Shown here: piece after piece, positions 34,571 through 47,580 of the stretch
Layout of the letters: every line of letters starts with the position of its first letter
Position numbering within the stretch: position 1 is the stretch's first letter
Source: Lathyrus oleraceus
Lineage: Eukaryota; Streptophyta; Magnoliopsida; Fabales; Fabaceae
Length of the DNA: 64,000 nt
Assembly: GCF_024323335.1 (NCBI RefSeq)
Contig: NC_066581.1
Location: 349,436,409-349,500,408 of the forward strand
Direction: 5' to 3'
Position numbers and translations under genes: made by a program
The notes under the pieces: model-generated
Told to the model about the DNA's origin: nothing
What the model saw: only the letters and a program-made list of their open reading frames with translations
Database searches by the model: none

Positions 34571-35169
34571 TTAGTCACACATGCTTGAATGAGGTATGGT
34601 ACAAATTCATCAAGCCTTAAAGATATTAAAGATCATTCACATTTCAATGGTGTGGTTCAATTCTTTAATGCAATTTTAATGATGGACCATATTGTACAAA
34701 TAAGATTAGAGGTTAACTTTCGAGAGAGTTTATGGTGAGGAACTTAGGCTCAAGATCAGTCCCTTGGTTCATACTTAAAATCTTGCAATATTTCAATGTT
34801 AAAATTAAATGAAATTGCAATAGTATATTTTCTTTTTCTTTTTGAAAATGTAATATTCATATGAAATTATTTGCTTGAAAAGTACAGATACGTAGGTGGT
34901 AGGATTTCATACAATTACTTCTTTATTCGTTATGTTATATTCAATATAATTTATGCGTTTGTTATATTGGTAGCTTTGGTAAAATGTAACATCACTCTTC
35001 TGTTAATACAAAACAAATTAACATTGCTAATTTTGTAATACTTTTAAACTTGTCAATTTTACAAGGAAATTGTTTACGTTTAGAAATAAATATGTTGTTA
35101 GTGGAAAATGGCAAGCAATTAAAGGTAAAGTTAATCAAGTTAGTCGAGTGAGAATTAGACATATAAAAT
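34571..35169. other. 3' flank of the aspartic protease
   Basis: This is AT-rich sequence that should hold the 3' UTR. No single poly(A) signal is decisive, and no other gene is seen. Confidence 0.4.
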
Positions 35170-35691
35170 GATGAATCAAATAATATATTCATGTAAGTCT
35201 CATATCTGATAGTAGAAAGAAAATAGAATTAGAGTACGAGTAATAGAGATGATTAGTTTGAGTTTTCTATATAATAACAAAATATAATTTTTTTTGGATG
35301 TATTGAGAATTTGGATAATCGTGTGTTTAGAGAGAATTTTATATTTTTCCGTTCAAAAATAGTTTGAATTTTCTATTTTTCCATTCAAAAATAGTTTGTT
35401 AAGAGGGTTTGCAATTTTTTTGTCTAAAAATTATAGTTGAAAGAAGATTTGCAATTTTTCTGTCCAAAAACTGTATTTGAGAGAGTTTGAAATTTTTTTC
35501 ATTAAAAGTTATAGTTTGGAGGGTTTGCAATTTTCTATTTAAAAATTACAATTATATGAGAGAGTTTATAATTTTGTCTTTGTAAAATTAGAAATTGAAG
35601 TATGATTTTGTGAGTTTTAATTTTTAATTTGTTTTTATGGATATGCTTTTGCATACGCCAATATTTATTTATTTGTTAGTTTCCTAACAAC
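35170..35691 (+). mobile_element. Probable LTR remnant with primer-site-like end
   Basis: A TATA-like TCTATATAATAAC lies at about 35266. A block of degenerate repeats follows, then TTCCTAACAACAGGTATCAA (35681-35700), which resembles an LTR end AACA followed by a Met-tRNA primer site. No coding region follows. The left boundary is a guess. Confidence 0.35.
35320..35590. repeat. Degenerate tandem repeat, about 50-60 bp period
   Basis: Five to six diverged copies of a module with GAGAGGGTTTGCAATTTTT then CCAAAAATTATAGTTT. Confidence 0.6.
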
Positions 35692-35703
35692 AGGTATCAA
35701 AGT

Positions 35704-37099
35704 CAAGTTTCGATAAAAAATGTCTAATATAAGACATGTGTTTTTTCTTCATGAGAGTTTATATATGTCAAAGTTGAGTCAAATTGACATTTTAATCGTG
35801 CTCCATGTTTATAACCAAAACAACTATTTAAAGTGAAGATCTTTCTAAGAGAAATGTATGTCTAGATAGAGAAAATGAAAAATATTGAGAAAGAGGAGGG
35901 AAAACGAGCCAAACGGGGGGTGGCGCATACTAGCAACAACATGAATAATCATATAATCCTCATGAAAAATAGTCAAAAGTCTAAATTTTGTAGCCCATGA
36001 TATTTTAACCAATGGGAGTAGTGATTCTAGTAAATAATTGTCTTGTAACTTTCATTAGACTTAGACTTACATTATCAATCAAAGAAACTTATTTTTGTAA
36101 TTTATCCTTCTTTCTTTCTACTTTTCACTTTACTTATGCACCTCTTAGTTTAGTAGCTCACATAATAATCGTTAGAACTGTGAAGCGAACCATAATTAAG
36201 GATTATAGTCGATCACTTTGTTAACTTTCAAGTTCGCAATAAATTTGGCACGTCCGATGGAACAATATGACAAATATCATTGAACAAATAAGTTTGTCGA
36301 GCTATGACTTTGTTTATCATATACACTTGTATTCTATTAAAAGTCTCTTCATCATAGACCAACCATCAACATGAACATCAAACAGGTTAATCCATCATAA
36401 ACCTAATGATCCTCTATAAACTTTCATAATGCCAACATTTGTGGCTCTCCCAATTATTATGGAAATGTTTTGGATGATCCACATGAACAACTAGTTGTTA
36501 TGACAATATGTCATGTTTTAGATATCATATTGACACAAGGTTACATGACATAATATATAAAGTCTCTTAAAAATTTATTAAGATTGTAAAGCTCGTGTTA
36601 ATACGAGGTTCAATAAGTTAAAGAGTTAAAGTTAAAGCAGTTAACTCAAGTTAGAAATTGTGTACCTGAAAATCCTTTATGAAAGTATTTATACATTAGG
36701 CTTGATGGAACGTGTAGAATAAGTAGACCTTGTACTATTGGGAATTTGGCCGGCATATAGTAGAAGGTCCTTAGGCCTTTGGCTGGCATGAAGTAGTGGG
36801 TTCCGAAGTCGTTGGTCGACACAAAATATTTTTAAACCATCTTTTTTTAAACCCCCACAATTCAACTCCCCCATATTATGTGTGGAGTCATATGTCTAAC
36901 ACATACAACAAATGGACAATCTAATATCAACCCATAATAAATATATTGCATGCACTTACAATATTACCATTTCACTTTAAAAAAATTAAAGTACATCATG
37001 GGCTAATTGGTAATCAACAAATATTCCAATTAAAACACTCTCACACCTCTCTTTGAATTACACATGTCACACACCCATTAGCACCCACTCTTAAATTTT
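35704..37099. other. Intergenic, no gene recognised
   Basis: A purine-rich stretch at 35880-35930 (AAAGAGGAGGGAAAACGAGC) could be internal retroelement leader. A 61-codon minus frame at 36689-36874 has no family. Nothing else was supported. Confidence 0.4.
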
Positions 37100-40000
37100 C
37101 TTTTCCACCAAAACATATACACGCCTACTATCTCTGTTTCTATCTGTGTTCATCCTTTCAACATTACTTTTCTCTCTTTCTCTCCAATCTCGCTACCTCT
37201 ACACTCCCTCTTTCTGTTTTTATTCTCTCTCTTTCATTGCAACCACACCCCTCTTCACACTCTATCTCCGTTTCTCTGCACCCTCATTTGTCAAACTTTC
37301 TAACGTATCTTAAACATCAATCATTCCAAGGTTCTCACTTTTCATCTTTCTTCTATTATTTTTCAGTTTATGGTTTTTCATTTATCTAAATGACCTAAAC
37401 ATTGCATTTTTGAGGTTTGTTATTGTTACTTTTTTGTTGTTTGATTAACCCAACATCTTTTTTGAACTTGAAGTTCATGGTTGTGATGTTTCTATCTATC
37501 AACAGTAGATTTATCAGCAGTAGATTCATGGTTGATATTAGATATATCATGTGATTTGTCTTCTGGTGATATATACAAGATAAAACCCCGATGTTTATTG
37601 GTTATTATTTGTCATGCTTATGATGTTTCTGATTTTTCTAAAATATAAAATATATTGTGCTTTATAGCATGTTTTTATCAATGATGCATTTGTCTTATGC
37701 TTTGTTGTGGTTTGCTGAAAACATATAACTTTTTGGTTGTAGTAAACTTCCATTTTTCTCACTAAATTGAACTTGTTAATAATGTTTTTCAAAGGATTTC
37801 GTGAAAAGGACTATACTTTATTATTGTTACTTTGTTGCAGTTGAAGTTCATGTTCGCATGTTTGTATATGTTAAGGTGAAGTTCATTTTTGTAACTTTCA
37901 TGAGTTTTAAACCGTGCTTCTACTGAGTTGTAGTTTGTAACTTTGCTATATTTGGCATGTTATCTATCCTTTTCTTTTTCTTACATTTCATTGTATGCTG
38001 AATTTCTTACATTTTATAGGATTTTACTCGGTCATGTCAAGGCCACCTATTTTCATCAAGGCCTTGGTGAAAGGAAATCAAGTTTGGAAAATGCACATTA
38101 GAGTTGTTGGCCTTTGGGTTATTAAGGAGAAAAGTGGACTACAACATATCGAGATGGTCATACAAGATGGGAAGGTAATCATTGACCATACTAATTATCT
38201 ATAAGTGTCATTCTTGCCGTTAATTTAACAACCATTTTGCAGGGCGATCAAATTCAAGTGACAACTCGGAATCGAGGGTTTAAAGATTGGATTGAACAAC
38301 TTACGGAACATGAAAAATATTGTCTTTATAATGGAGAGCTTATGGTAAATGATAACAAGCTGAAAACTTGTCTTCAATAGAGGAACCGGTGTTTCAAAAA
38401 TTGTAATACCATAAATACTACCATATCAATTTAAGTTTAAGCCTATTGAACATTTTCTCAGTGGAAATTTCAAAAGTGATATGTTATATGGTGATTTTTT
38501 TAATTATGCAAACAAATAGTGTCAATATCATTGTTTGGTTTTGTTACTATTAAAATATTATCAAGACATTCTAACATTTTTTCTTTATATTATTTTGAAG
38601 TGCTTCAAATGTTATTAGGGTTCTGCAAGTTATTGTCAAAACACAAATGGGTGGTGGTGGTAAGAAATCTTGTGCCACTATCACTTTACGTGATGAAACT
38701 AGAAATATTATTGAGGTTGAGTTATGAGATTATTATGGGAAATAATTCATGAGCTATAAGAGCTCTAACAAGAGTCCTAGTTTAACAATTTTTATCTTAA
38801 CACATGCATGGTGTAAGAAAAATCAAGGTTAGCCACATTATCCCAATCATATTTCTATTTCTTGCATTATTTATTATTCATTTCTGCAACTATATCTCTC
38901 TATCTGAGGTGCAACATCTAGATTTCCAAGCCTTTCAAACGTATGGAATGGATCGAGACTTCACATTAACTTAGACTATCCCCAAGTTCACACATTTAAA
39001 TCCAAGTATGACACTTTGTGTTTTGTTCACTCAATTGTTCTTACTTTACCTTTATTCAACCTGCTTTCTGATTCAACATGGATTTTTCTATTTCATAAAT
39101 TTTCAGCTTAGGATTAACATAACCATCAAATGCCCTGTGTTATTGTCTGACCTAAACTTCATATTTATTTGTACAATTAGACAATGAAAATTGGACTAAC
39201 TCGAACAAGGTCAAGATTATTTGTCAAATAAGTAAAATGGGAAAGGTATGTTATAGTTTTTGCTTTCCATTACTCAAAACCTTATTCATCTATTCTCTGA
39301 CAAACTATTATATAATTAAAGGATTGTATCGCCACAACCATTAGCACTACCAAAAGATTCAAAGCCTCCAAGTTTGGATGGTATTTTGAGACTTGCCTGG
39401 CTTACAAAACATCTAACGAGTCCCTAGGAAAAAAAAATTGTATATGTTTGTGGAGTGAAAGATGTTGAACCTATTTCAAAGTAAGTTATCTTTTTTACAT
39501 ATTAATTTACAACTCTTATTTATGAATATGCTTTACTTCCATAAACCATTTTTATTTTCATGTCTTAGATACAAAATAGAAATAGAAGTCGAGTTTGATA
39601 ACCATGTGGGATTCTTTGTATTTTGGGATAAAGATTGTATCACAGTCATTAATATGACTGCTAGAGAATTGAGACAGGTCATGAAGGCGGTTAGTACATC
39701 TAAAAGACCTATTCATGAGTTTTTTAGTTTTCATTTTCATTCAGCTAATTTACAATAACTATTGTATTTTTGGACTAGGATGGAGAGGATAACGCAAAAA
39801 TATATTCGATACAGCTTGGAAAACTATTGAACCAAGAGCTAGCATTTTGAATCAAGTATCAATCTTTTTTCCAAAAATTCTCAATTGTGACAATCCTTAA
39901 CGAGGCTGGTGTTTACAAAACCTTGACTGAAAATCTTAAACCAAATGAGGTACACAACAATATCATTATGAATATCTAATTTATCTTTAACTCACATTCA

Positions 40001-40426
40001 ATATTATTTTGTCAATATTCTCATCAACTAATTGAAAGCAATTGCTTTACTCATGTGTTGGCAGCATACTTCACATGTTGGTGTATTGGAATTGGGCACA
40101 AACGTTGGAGGCGACGTTCAAGATCAACCAATTGTATGTTCTCATTCCTAATCTCCTATATTAGTTTCTATATGCATCATTCTCCTCAAATTATAATGTA
40201 CTTACTTTTTATCTATGGCATATGTAGCTGAGCCAATCTGCTGAACAAACATTTTATGTACAACCAACCATGTCTTCCAACCAAACTTGGAGTCCATTAA
40301 CTAGCTCCAACAAGACCACTGCTAAAAGGGTTGCTATCTCAACATCACTGAAAGATATTTTTCAAGATGAAGTCCTAACTCTAATGCAATTTTCCACTAA
40401 AGTTAAGAGCCTTAAGAAGGAGTGAT
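37100..40426 (+). pseudogene. RPA70-like ssDNA-binding protein gene, multi-exon, disabled
   Basis: A CT-rich leader (about 37100-37330) is followed by an intron (37331-38019) and an ATG at 38034. Exons inferred from GT/AG borders and family similarity are 38034-38174 (MSRPPIFIKALVKGNQVWKM, N-terminal OB fold); from 38243 (GDQIQVTTRNRGFKDWIEQL); about 38430-38490 (FKPIEHFLSGNFKSDMLYGD); 38598-38835 (KKSCATITLRDETRNIIEVE); about 38920-39015 (SNVWNGSRLHIN); 39183-39246; about 39321-39425 (FGWYFETC); 39568-39690 (RYKIEIEVEFDNHVGFFVFW); about 39778-39951; 40064-40129; 40229-40426, ending KVKSLKKE and a stop. The order follows the OB folds of plant RPA1 homologues, with the C-terminal zinc site reduced. 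Lesions are a TAG at 38378, W-to-TGA and Q-to-TAA changes near 38727-38747, a frameshift near 38970 and a TGA near 39850. It could also be a copy carried by a transposon. Confidence 0.72.
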
Positions 40427-42025
40427 CAAATGGCCATAAATTGTTAAGCCTCGCTTTTTGATGCATTATAATGTTTTGTTGACATCATTAATGTAAGTAT
40501 TAATGCCAACTTCTAAGAACTATGTCATTTTTATGGTGTCGTTTTACATTTTGCTTTCCTTTTCAATATAACTTTAACTAATGAACGAATGACTTAAGAG
40601 TTTCGTAATGATGTTTGCAAATTTAATGATTGTCTTATTGTTAGAATTGAGCTATGTGTGTTTATTGCACTTTATCTAAATCATAATCCTACTACATTAG
40701 GTTTTTAACATATCATTAAAGTTTTAATGCATACCTATATGTGTGTAAGGATTTTAACACATTCCTATCTTGGTCACAACCATGTATTTATCTAATTTTG
40801 CTAAGTTGTATTTATTTGAAGTTATCTATGTCTCTTTTTCTGCTTTACTTGAAATTTTTTCATAAAAACTTCTTATATTTTTACTTCTAATGGTCAATAT
40901 TTTCTATATTTGATGTGGTTAACATAATTAATTCAATCATTCTAAACTGTTTGACTTTGTTATCTACTTGCAAGTGTCCATGTAAATGAATAGATTTTTC
41001 AAATATACATTGCAAAAGAGATTAAATGCCAATTGTCTGTGCACTTTGCAACAATTTTATTAGTGAAATATTGCATTTCACACTTAGAGAGGCTATATAG
41101 ACATCTCTTTTTGAAAACCTTCTTCTTCATAACTTACATACCAAAATTCACTTGTTGCATTAAGTAACAAAGTCAAATACAATGCTATTTCAAAACTTAT
41201 ATTCAAATACTTCATTTTATGATTATTTACTTGCACAATATGTCCTTTTGTATTTTTCCTGCACTTCCCATTGGTTACTTCACACACTTATATGGAATTT
41301 GTTTTTCAAATATCAATCTTAAACCTCACAAAATTTTGTAGGGGCATTCAATTTTATGTGTAGGGGTTCATGTGTTTTACAATGGTTCAACATATAGTAC
41401 ATATTTTTCTTTAAAACTCATACATTTATATGAACATTGTAGATTAGGACACTAGCAACTCCTTGCCCAGTTTGATGCTCAACCATATGCAATGTTGTTT
41501 TACTTATTTGATATCCTCATGCATCATGTCAACATTATTATTGTACTATGAAAGTGTTGTTAACCATGTTTTTCTCAAACACAAGATTGCACAATTAATC
41601 CAGCCTGTATGCAGTGTGAAAATGGTGGAAATTGACAGCTTCCTGCTTTTTGGGAATAACTGCAGAAAAGGGTCAACTCGTCCTTAAATGCCACTTGCTA
41701 CCTTTATCAGCTATCACAACCTGTTGTACTTTTTTGCACGATTTGAGGTCTAATTTCCTACAAGGTACGATTTCTTTTTCTCCTATCATCATATGTATAT
41801 ACTCAAGTTACACTTTATAATATAGTTTATCTTTTGTTATGCTTTCAAGTACATAAAACATAACATACTATTTTGATTGAGTATTTTAATTATGACACTT
41901 TATAGCCCGAGTTAGCATGACACTCTAACTTGTAAGAGAGGTTTTTCTATGACATTGCAATGCAAACTAAAAAAAATACACACCTGTTGTAACCATTAGT
42001 TACTAACCATTGCATAATAAGTTTA
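40427..42025. other. Intergenic, no gene recognised
   Basis: This is AT-rich, with only short frames up to 74 codons that lack family features. Confidence 0.5.
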
Positions 42026-44090
42026 AGACTTAAATGCACTTTTGGTCCCCCTAGTTTGGGAGTTTTAAACAATTAGTCTCTCTATTACAAAACCATAGAT
42101 TCTGGTCCCTTAATTTTAATGGTCTTTGAATTTTTGTGGCCCCCTCCACCTTTGCATATGTGGCAATGATGATTAGGATAAAAAAATTATTTTTAAGGAT
42201 ATGTCATTGATGACATGGATAATTTATGAATTAATATTTTTTTATTGATTAATATAATAATTAATTATTTTAATTAATTATTTTAGAAATTAATGAATTA
42301 AAGTTATTAAAAGAAACCCTTAAAGTTCAACCCATTTTCTTGCTAGCATTACCAAGGCGCTCAAGATGACATTGGCTTATGCATAACTGACATTTATAAA
42401 AACAAATATTGTTTATAGGGACTTCAATAATACACAAGTGAGCATGTTCTTCAACATCTTCTTTTTAATAGAACTGCTTCTCATTCTACAGATACATGAT
42501 CCACTTTCCATGTTCATGTAGTCCCATCACATGCATTCAGGTCCCTTAGAGTTCACAATTTGAGCTAGGAAGAAACATTGACCAAACAGTGTTGTAGTAG
42601 TGGCGGAATTCGAAAATATAAAATATGTTTATTGTCACCTAACAAGCATTGCCACTAGAATCAGGTTGATAAAGTATTACATGGGTTTATGAGTCTCTTG
42701 GATATTTATAATTTAGTTAAGATTGTATGGTACAATCAACAAATCTCTTGCATGAACTTCAGACAGTTATTCCTAAGAAGAGAGATATGGAAAGTGGAAT
42801 TACAGTTGTGGGTGATAAATATTTGGCATATAGGAAGAAAAAATGAGGAAAGAAATTGCAAAAGCTCTTGGAAACATGGAAGCAATGAAATATAAGTTGA
42901 TGGTTTCTTCAAAAAACAAAGACAATGATACTTTATTCAATGCTTAGTATCTTAAAAGAAGTAGAAAATATCACTGTTTAACTTATTAAAGTCTTTGTTG
43001 TTGCTTATCATTGGCCCAAAAGGATTGTTAACATAGTAAATGGTCAACAATCTCATAGTTAGTGTGTCCTAAAAGAATATTTTGGAATTCTCAGCAATTA
43101 GAAACAAATAAATTCATAAAGGTTGATGCAGTGTTGTAGTTTCTCATCAGTTCCAATTTCAAAGCTTCTTCTATTAAGAATTTTCAAATTCATATGCCGA
43201 AGTTATAGTTGTGCATTGAAGATATAGAAGATGGAGTTAAACACTAATTAGAACCAGAGTTTCGCTTCTCAACATTTTTAAACTACTTGCCGAACCCAAA
43301 ACAAAGAGGTATATGTTAACATAAATATTCTCATGTAAAGATACATTCTTAACATCAAACTGGTGAGCTAACCAATGGTCTACTAGATTTCTTAGGTAGC
43401 CCACAAGTCTCTTTTTCCATAGAAGGTTTGGATGTTGAGCAATGATGCTTGAGACAGTAGAAGATATTCCTGGTATGGTGGGAGGAATGCTACTTCACTA
43501 CAAATCATTGCGTCGATTCGAGCACAGTGCTGGATGGAAAGGTGGAAACTTCAGAGGTTGTTAAAGAATGAGAAGAAGCAATCTTGTAAAGGGTGTGTTG
43601 TTGAATATGTTAAAGATGAAAAATCAAGGGAAATAGTTGTTATTGAAGAACATGCTCACTTGTGTATTATTGAAGTCCCACATTGTTTATATCACAAACA
43701 ATGTTTGTGTTTATAAATGTCAGTTATGCATAAGCCAATGTCATCTTGAGTGCCTTGGTATTGTTGGTAAGAAAATGGATGAACTTTAAGGGTTTCTTTT
43801 AATAATTTTAATTCATTAATTTCTAAAATAAATAATTACAATAATTAATTATTATATTAATCAATAAAAAAATATTAATTCATAAATTACCTATGTCATC
43901 AATGCCACATCCTTAAAAATAATTTTTGTATCATAATCATCATTGTTACATATGTAAAAATGGAAGGGGACCACAAAAATCAAAAGACCATTAAAATTAA
44001 GGAACATAATCGTTGGTTTTGTAATAGGGGGATCAATTGTTTAAAATGCTCAAACTAGAGGAACCAAAAGTGCATTCAAGTCTTTATTAA
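42026..44090. mobile_element. Long-TIR DNA element, copy A
   Basis: The terminal inverted repeats of about 430 bp pair 42026-42456 with 43655-44090. The outer ends read GACTTAAATGCACTTTTGGT and, reverse-complemented from the right, GACTTGAATGCACTTTTGGT. The interior (about 42457-43654) is unique and also occurs, reverse-complemented, in copy B. One interior reading frame shows copia-RT-like LAHQFDVKN on the minus strand near 43360. Long TIRs with a foreign interior resemble Mutator-like or other TIR elements that captured sequence. No transposase was recognised, and the target duplication is unresolved. Confidence 0.72.
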
Positions 44091-44459
44091 AAGACATACA
44101 ACAAGGGTTATTTAAAGTAATATTGTGATAGGTTGGAATCTACAATTTTGTATTTATTTATTTTTAAGCCACTTTATGTAAGAGTGTTTATTGAGTTTAT
44201 TCACCGTCCTTAAACAAATTTTTGTCGTCCATTTAGTGAGTATCCACGCTCAAGACACTACCATTAGTGATCCGCGTGAAATCTAAAACTTAGATAAACT
44301 TCCAACTTAGACAAACTTCATCTTCTACCTCCAAACATCTTCTTCCATTTACGACACTCTATTTCTCCACTAAGCCAAGCTCGAAAACATCATTTCTTCC
44401 ATAAGAAAAACTCGAAAATATCATTTCTTTCATTAACAAATTTCAGAACTCCATCACCT
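44091..44459. other. Spacer between the two TIR element copies
   Basis: No gene was recognised. It contains a loose triplication of words such as CATCATTTCTTCCAT and AAACATC at 44335-44490. Confidence 0.4.
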
Positions 44460-44725
44460 CTTAAAGTTATTAATTATTTTAGAAAACATCATTTTTTTAA
44501 TATAATAATTATTTTTTATTGATTAATATAATATTTTATTATTTAAATTATTTATTTTAGAAATTAATGAATTAAAATTATTAAAAGAAACCCTTAAAGT
44601 TCAACCCATTTTCTTACCAGCATTACCAAGGCACTCAAGATGACATTGACTTATGCATAACTGACATTTATAAACACAAATATTGTTTGCGATATAAACA
44701 ATGTGGGACTTCAGTAATACACAAG

Positions 44726-46618
44726 TGTCATACGGTGAACTGGACCTTTTTGTGGTTTTAATCGCAATGTCGCGGTTAGCAAGAGTCGCCACCGACTTTT
44801 CTTTTATCCAATAAGGAAAGGTGGAAAAGAACAGGAAAAAACCTTAATTTAGATTTTGGGTTCGGGAGGTACATTATACAAAGGGAAGGTGTTAGCACCC
44901 TTTGTATCCATGGTTATCCATGGGCTCTTAATTGCTCGATCACTTATATTATTTTTGTCTAAAAAAAAAGTGTTTGTGAATTGTTTAGAAAAATTGTTTT
45001 TTTGAAAAGAGAATTTAACTTTGTAATGATTCTTGTATGAATGTATACAAAGTGATTATCTCGTTTAGTTTTGAAAATTGTTTAGAAAAATATAACTCGG
45101 TAATGATTCTAGTATGAATGTATACCAAGTGGTGATTTTCTGAAGGTATTTTGAAAGGTGTGAGGTGTGAAAAAATGTTTTAGGTTGTGAGCCAGCAATT
45201 AAGAGTTATACCGACCCAAGGTCTTTATGAGTATTTCCTATCCTTATGAGGGTAAAACTGTCCTTATTATTGAGAAATAAGTAGTTTTATCCTTTGGATG
45301 TAAAAGGGTCATCGGAGGGTCATCGATTGGTCATTGAAGGCAACAGTTACGAGGATACCTTAGCATTCGAAGGGACTATCATCTTTTAACCGTAGGCAAC
45401 ATCGGAGGGTCATCGAGGGACAAAGTTGTATATTCGAAGGCAACATCCGAGGGACTATAATTTATTTTATGATGATTTAACCGAAGGGTCTTTGCTAAGG
45501 GTATCCCCACGTTCGCGGGACATGACCGTAATATCGTAATCGTAAGGCAACAAAGAGAGGTCCAAGATCACTTATTCAAAGGCAAAGTTTTACAATTAAT
45601 TATATAATTAGGATGAAATTCCACATTAAAATTATTAAAAATAATATATTAAAAAATTAATACATTAGAAATTAATACATTAAAAAATTAATTTAGGGTG
45701 AAACTCCACAAGGGTATCCCACAAATAAAGTGGAATACCTAGCCAATAACCTTTTCCTGGGATATGTGAACCTTTACGAAACTCAAAAAAAGAAACATGT
45801 CAGAACACCAAATCAGGGTGCAATCGAAGATTACACCGGAGAAATATCACAACAATAAATAGGATAGGATGAATAATGCATGGCTATGATAAAACATAAA
45901 AAACACAGAATAGGCCACGGATTTGAATTTGAAAACAGCCCCACGTTAGGAACTTTGAATTTTATGGCATTTTATCACAGGAATAACATGGTCAAACATT
46001 CAGGGTATTCAGGTATATTTAAATTCCCATACGAAAGCAAATTATATATCAACATTTAATCATGATGCATTATATATGTAGATATGGCCAATTGAAAGTA
46101 TAAACAATAGAGATACGCAAACCTGTTTGCCAATTCAAGGTTGAAGGGATTGACCCCTTGTAGTATCGGAATAAGTTAGGCAGCGGGAATTGGACGGCGA
46201 TGGCTTCGGTGCAGATGGGCTGCCTTCAGGGTTTCTTTACTCTGAATTCTCCGGGTAGGCAGGGTTCCTATGCCAAAGTTTCTATCCGTCCTTCTCTGTT
46301 TTCTCTCTTTCTTTTTCCTCAAGGTTTTGTTCCAAGGAAACCTCAGAGTGTTTTGCTTCTCTTCCTTCTTTCTCCAGTGAATCTCCCAGTGTAAACTCCA
46401 AGTCCTCTTTTCCTCTACTGGAACTTCAGTATTTATAGACTAATTTCGTGGGTAATGGGCTTGGAATGAGGGAGACCCAAGTCCAAAATAATTTGTTATA
46501 TTTTATTTATATATTTATTCTAATTATTTAATTAATTAATTAATTAATTAATTAATTAATTAATTAATTAATTAATTAATTAATTAATTAATTAATTAAT
46601 TAATTAATTTTTTTTTTC

Positions 46619-46654
<36 letters not shown>

Positions 46655-46686
46655 GAAAAATGATGGGTAATTTTTGGGGTATGACA
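44726..46686 (-). repeat. 3' LTR of the Ogre-like element
   Basis: This is 1961 bp. On the minus strand a TATA box CTATAAATAC lies at about 46430-46439. It has a long (TTAA)n run (46521-46608) and a T-tract near the LTR start. It appears nearly identical to 52242-54192 outside these simple repeats. Confidence 0.93.
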
Positions 46687-46697
46687 GCTGCCCCTGT
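46687..46697 (-). promoter_or_regulatory. Polypurine tract of the Ogre-like element
   Basis: The minus strand reads ACAGGGGCAGC directly before TGTCATACC of the 3' LTR. Confidence 0.75.
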
Positions 46698-46899
46698 TCA
46701 ATATTCTTGAACCGAGAGAGTTAGGATGGCGTGTATGCCATTCGTGGTCTGGAGGTGGAAGATTATTGAACACTAGAATGCCCCAAAAATTTGCACTTGA
46801 GAATCGACAGTTGGTCTTGATGGAGATGGGCTTAAAGGTGCCATCCGAGAGGTTTGATGACGAAAGCTTCAGATCGCGCCGTATATTAGGCCAATTTGA

Positions 46900-47580
46900 A
46901 GACATGGGTGCCACACTGGGTCGTACGTTAGACCGTATAATGAGTCATCCATTAGGCTGCCGACTTCGCTGGGGAGTCGGAGTGTGTCATATGCTGTTGG
47001 GGATAAAGGATCAGAATGGACCATACGCTAGATCGTATCTGAGTTGCAGAATGAGCCGTACGTTAGGCTGAATCTGATGACGAAAGGGGTAGTCGTACGT
47101 TAGACTACACTTCAGAAATGTACCGTATGTTAGGTAGCATCTGAGGGGATGGACATCCGAACGGGTCGTACGTTAGACCGTCGCAGAATGAGTCGTCTGT
47201 TAGGCCGCATCTGATGATGAAAGCGGTAGTCGTACGCCAGACTACACTTCAGAAATGTACCGTACGTTAGGTAGCATCTGAGGGTTGTAAGATCCAAACG
47301 GGTCGTACGTTAGACCGCGTTGGAGTTGCTGGAGTTCAGAATGGATCGTACGCTAGATCGTATCTGAGTTGCAGAATGAGCCGTACGTTAGGCTGTATCC
47401 GAAGAAGAAAGTAGTCGTACGCTAGACTACACCCCTGAATGTACCGTACGCTAGGCAGCATCTGAGGATTTGAAGGTCCAAATGGGTCGTACGTTAGACC
47501 GCATTGGAGTTGCTGAAGAAGTCATATGTTGGGCTGAATCAGAATGAACCGTACGTTAGGCTGTATCTGATAACCTGTAT
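46900..47580 (-). repeat. Tandem CGTACGTTAG-module array in the 3' region
   Basis: About 18 modules share CGTACGTTAG or close variants, each with its own suffix: GACCG, GCTG, ACTACAC or GTAGCATCTGAGG. The four suffix types recur in order, giving an irregular higher-order unit of about 137-184 bp (for example TACCGTACGTTAGGTAGC at 47121, 47258 and 47442). CGTACG is a palindrome. The array lies between pol and the 3' LTR. Confidence 0.85.

Noticed and set aside
46200..46394. Identical 64-codon open frames at 46200-46394 and 53716-53910 that look like a duplicated small gene
   Set aside because: They lie antisense within the two LTRs of one retroelement, downstream of its minus-strand TATA box. 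The identity reflects LTR identity.
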